DNA of 64,000 nt from NCBI RefSeq assembly GCF_937952055.1, contig NZ_CALFYO010000020.1, forward strand, positions 558,001 through 622,000, given 5' to 3'. This DNA is from an uncultured Piscinibacter sp. (GTDB taxonomy: Bacteria; Pseudomonadota; Gammaproteobacteria; Burkholderiales; Burkholderiaceae_C). The notes beneath the pieces were generated by a model. The model was not told the origin of the DNA, did no database searches, and saw only the letters and a list, made by a program, of their open reading frames with translations. Each line of letters starts with the position of its first letter. Position 1 is the first letter of the stretch. Below are positions 62,049 through 64,000 of this stretch, one piece after another. Made by a program: the position numbers and the translations under genes.

Positions 62049-63073
62049 GCCACCGTGCCGTAGCGCTCGCGTGCCAGGGCCGCCCCACGCGCGAGCGCTT
62101 CGAGCTTCTTCATCGCCACCTCGCGGCTCATCGGCGCGAGCCCGCAGTTCGTGCAGGGGAACAACCGCTCCTTCGGCACGAACTGGAGCGCGCGTCCGAT
62201 CGTGTCGGCCACCTGTTCCGGCGTCTCGACCTCGTCCGAGGCCACGTCGATCACGCCGACCATGACGTCCTTGCCGGCCAGCAGCGCCATCAGCTCGGGC
62301 GGCACGTGCGAGTGGTAGCACTCGAGGGAGACCTGGTCGATGCGGCTCCTGGCGAGTGCCGGGAACACCTGCTCGTACTGGCGCCACTCGTCGCCCAGCG
62401 TGTGCTTCCAGTCGACGTTGGCCTGGATGCCGTAGCCGTAGCAGATGTGCACCGCGGTCTTGCACGTCAACCCCTGCGCCGCGCGCTCGAGCGCGGCCAC
62501 GCCCCACTCGGCCGCCTCCTTCATGTAGACGTTGAAGGCCGGCTCGTCGAACTGGATGATGTCCACGCCGTCGGCTTCCAGGGCGAGTGCTTCCTGGTTG
62601 AGCAGTTCGGCGAACGCGAAGGCAAGCTTGACCCGGTCGCCGTAGTAGCGATCGGCCACCGTGTCGACGATGGTCATCGGTCCAGGCAGGGTGAACTTCA
62701 GCTTGTGCTTGGTGTGCGCCCGCGCGACGCGCGCTTCCATCGCATGCACGCGCCCGGTCAGCCGCAGCGGCGCCACCACTTGCGGCACCATCGCGTCGTA
62801 GCGGTTGTTGCGGATGCCCATCTTCACCTTGTGCTCGAAGTCGATGCCCTCGACACGCTCGACGAAGCCGTGCACGAAGTGCTGGCGCGCCTGCTCGCCG
62901 TCGCCGACGATGTCCAGGCCGGCGTCTTCCTGCTCCTTGATGGCCAGCAACGTGGCGTCGCGCTTGGCCGCGTCGAGTTCGGGACCGCTGGCGCGCCACT
63001 GCGGCCAGAGCTTCTCGGTCTCGGCCAGCCAGGCCGGCTTGGGCAGGCTGCCCGCGATGCAGGTGTCGAACAT
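62045..63073 (-). CDS. MesD-like short methionine synthase (MetE C-terminal domain only)
   Basis: The protein has 342 residues and corresponds to the C-terminal catalytic half of MetE. Zinc ligands are His209 and Cys211 (VHICYG) and Cys307 or Cys310 (CTNCG). TFTL-type features LPGPMTIVDT and FDEPAFNVYM are present. The match (AGSLPKPAWLA, DGEQARQHF, YDAMVP) is to the MesD family, which makes methionine without methyl-folate together with MesX (DUF1852). No MesX gene is in the window. The alternative is an unrelated methyltransferase of the same fold. Confidence 0.82.
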   Translation of the reverse strand: MFDTCIAGSLPKPAWLAETEKLWPQWRASGPELDAAKRDATLLAIKEQEDAGLDIVGDGEQARQHFVHGFVERVEGIDFEHKVKMGIRNNRYDAMVPQVVAPLRLTGRVHAMEARVARAHTKHKLKFTLPGPMTIVDTVADRYYGDRVKLAFAFAELLNQEALALEADGVDIIQFDEPAFNVYMKEAAEWGVAALERAAQGLTCKTAVHICYGYGIQANVDWKHTLGDEWRQYEQVFPALARSRIDQVSLECYHSHVPPELMALLAGKDVMVGVIDVASDEVETPEQVADTIGRALQFVPKERLFPCTNCGLAPMSREVAMKKLEALARGAALARERYGTVA

Positions 63074-63114
63074 GGTCGGAGCCTCGGTGAGTTCAGTCGG
63101 CGATGGTGGCCCAT

Positions 63115-63351
63115 TCAGGGCAACGGTGCATCCGGATCGGCCATGACACGAACGCGCGCGCCGGTCACCGCCACCACCTGGCCCGCGCGGACCTTGCAGG
63201 TCCGGCGCAGTTCGTCGCGGCCGTCGACCTGCACCAGGCCGTCGGTCACCATGGCCTTGGCCGCGCCGCCGCTGCCGGCCAGACCGGTGGCCTTGAGCAG
63301 GGCGTCCAGCGTGATGTACTCGCCACGCAACGGGAACTCGATGTGCCGCAT
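63115..63351 (-). CDS. RNA-binding S4 domain protein (YbcJ-like)
   Basis: The protein has 78 residues and is a single S4 fold. The pattern YITLDALLKATGLAGSGGAAKAMV and GLVQVDGRDELRRTCKVRAGQVV is the RNA-binding loop. It is cytoplasmic, of unknown role. The start overlaps the stop of the next gene by one base (TGATG). Confidence 0.9.
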   Translation of the reverse strand: MRHIEFPLRGEYITLDALLKATGLAGSGGAAKAMVTDGLVQVDGRDELRRTCKVRAGQVVAVTGARVRVMADPDAPLP

Positions 63352-64000
63352 CAGGCCGCCTGCGCCTCGAGCCCGAACTCCCGCGCCAGCAGCGCGTACG
63401 AACGACGGCGCACCTCGGTACGGAAGGCCCAGGTGTTGATCACCAGCTCGTCGAGCTCGAGCGCTGCGGCCAGGGCGCGAAGGCGCGTGGCCACCTCCGG
63501 CGCCGCGCCGACGAAGGCCTTCGCGCGCATCGACTCGAGCGTCCCAGCATCCTCGGTGCGAAAGCCGCGCTCGGCGATCCGGTCGGGGTCCTGCAGGGGC
63601 CCCAGCTCGCCGCGCGCCCGCGCCAGGCGCCAGTGCTCGCGGCTCAGCGCGTGGTGGCGCGCGTCATCGCCGCGCTCGGCGGCCAGCGCCCAGACGCACA
63701 CCGTCGCCTGCGGGCGCGGATGCCGCTCGCTCGGCCGGTACAGGCTGCGGTAGAGCTCGAGGGCTCGCTCGACGCCCTGCCCGTCCATGAAGAAGTAGGC
63801 GAAGGCATAGGGCAGCCCAAAGTGAGCGGCAAGCTGTGCACCGTAGTCGGAGCTGCCGAGGATCCACAGTTCCGGCGCATGAGCGCCCTGCGGATGCACC
63901 GCCAGCCCGCGGTGCGTGGACATCGAGGTCCAGGCCCGCAGGTCGCGCACCTGCTCCGGGAAATATTCCGCGGCGGCATGAGCATTCGGGTTGAGCGCCT
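63351..64000 (-). CDS. LLM class flavin-dependent oxidoreductase, partial
   Basis: The gene continues beyond the window end, so its N-terminus is missing; about 216 residues are present. The stretch PELWILGSSDYGAQLAAHFGLPYAFAYFF is the hallmark of the luciferase-like, MsnO8-type subgroup, and EYFPEQVRDLRAW precedes it. It uses FMN or F420; which cannot be told. It is coupled to the S4 gene by a one-base overlap. Confidence 0.9.
   Translation of the reverse strand, partial: ALNPNAHAAAEYFPEQVRDLRAWTSMSTHRGLAVHPQGAHAPELWILGSSDYGAQLAAHFGLPYAFAYFFMDGQGVERALELYRSLYRPSERHPRPQATVCVWALAAERGDDARHHALSREHWRLARARGELGPLQDPDRIAERGFRTEDAGTLESMRAKAFVGAAPEVATRLRALAAALELDELVINTWAFRTEVRRRSYALLAREFGLEAQAA

Overview
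The window is a very GC-rich (about 70%) stretch of chromosome. It is almost fully coding, with strong G/C bias at third codon positions, and fits a betaproteobacterium of the order Burkholderiales, perhaps near Rubrivivax, Leptothrix or Rhizobacter. The pointers are the gene order pyrG-kdsA-eno-ftsB, trmJ divergent from suhB, a classical Burkholderiales trimeric porin, and the content of Hsp33, EttA, RsgA and RhlE. No tRNA, rRNA, CRISPR array, insertion sequence or prophage was seen. Two genes are cut by the window ends: darP on the left and an LLM flavin oxidoreductase on the right.

Layout: 1-3651 holds housekeeping genes (darP, mog, cysE, trmJ, suhB). 3652-6074 is an accessory block: a cytochrome P450 between two poorly conserved gaps, the first carrying what look like decayed gene pieces. 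6075-16719 is mostly core: mutS, an Anbu-type proteasome homologue, an alpha/beta hydrolase, pyrG, kdsA, eno, ftsB, then a nicotinamide-riboside salvage pair and a zinc-ribbon membrane protein. 16779-20258 (minus strand) holds hslO, a gamma-carbonic-anhydrase-like protein and an Orn/Lys/Arg decarboxylase. 20296-25471 holds a ferritin-like protein, an MlrC-type peptidase, two parts of an amino-acid ABC transporter and a porin with a clear terminator. 25541-32923 holds marC, then a MalT-like LuxR regulator followed by an uncharacterised cluster (cupin, exported protein, hemerythrin-like protein, dihaem cytochrome c, lipoprotein). 32924-39276 holds a lipoprotein gamma-glutamyltransferase with an MscS channel, a TAXI protein and an aminopeptidase P.

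39601-41686 encodes a LytS/LytTR (AlgR-like) two-component system next to a small exported protein. 41786-49800 holds a large zinc metalloprotease lipoprotein, a beta-helix-repeat membrane protein, ettA, an MFS transporter and a small membrane protein. 49941-57942 holds rhlE, an NAD(P)-binding protein, an MFS exporter, an RluA-type pseudouridine synthase, a bacteriohemerythrin, rsgA, a Tim44-like protein and an SDR. 57953-64000 holds a second small exported protein, an S9 peptidase, a 2OG-Fe dioxygenase, an outer-membrane barrel, a MesD-like methionine synthase, an S4 protein and the partial LLM enzyme.

Most notable observation: the two small exported proteins (39601-39819 and 57953-58216) lie 18 kb apart, share an LPxVxVxGxR motif, and have nearly the same AlgR-like box at an identical distance from the -10 element. 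The LytTR regulator encoded beside the first one is the obvious candidate controller. Other points are a probable mutS 5' relic beside the P450, a 35-bp repeat in front of two genes of the LuxR cluster, and a set of promoters whose -10 lies 6-7 nt before the ATG, which predicts leaderless mRNAs.
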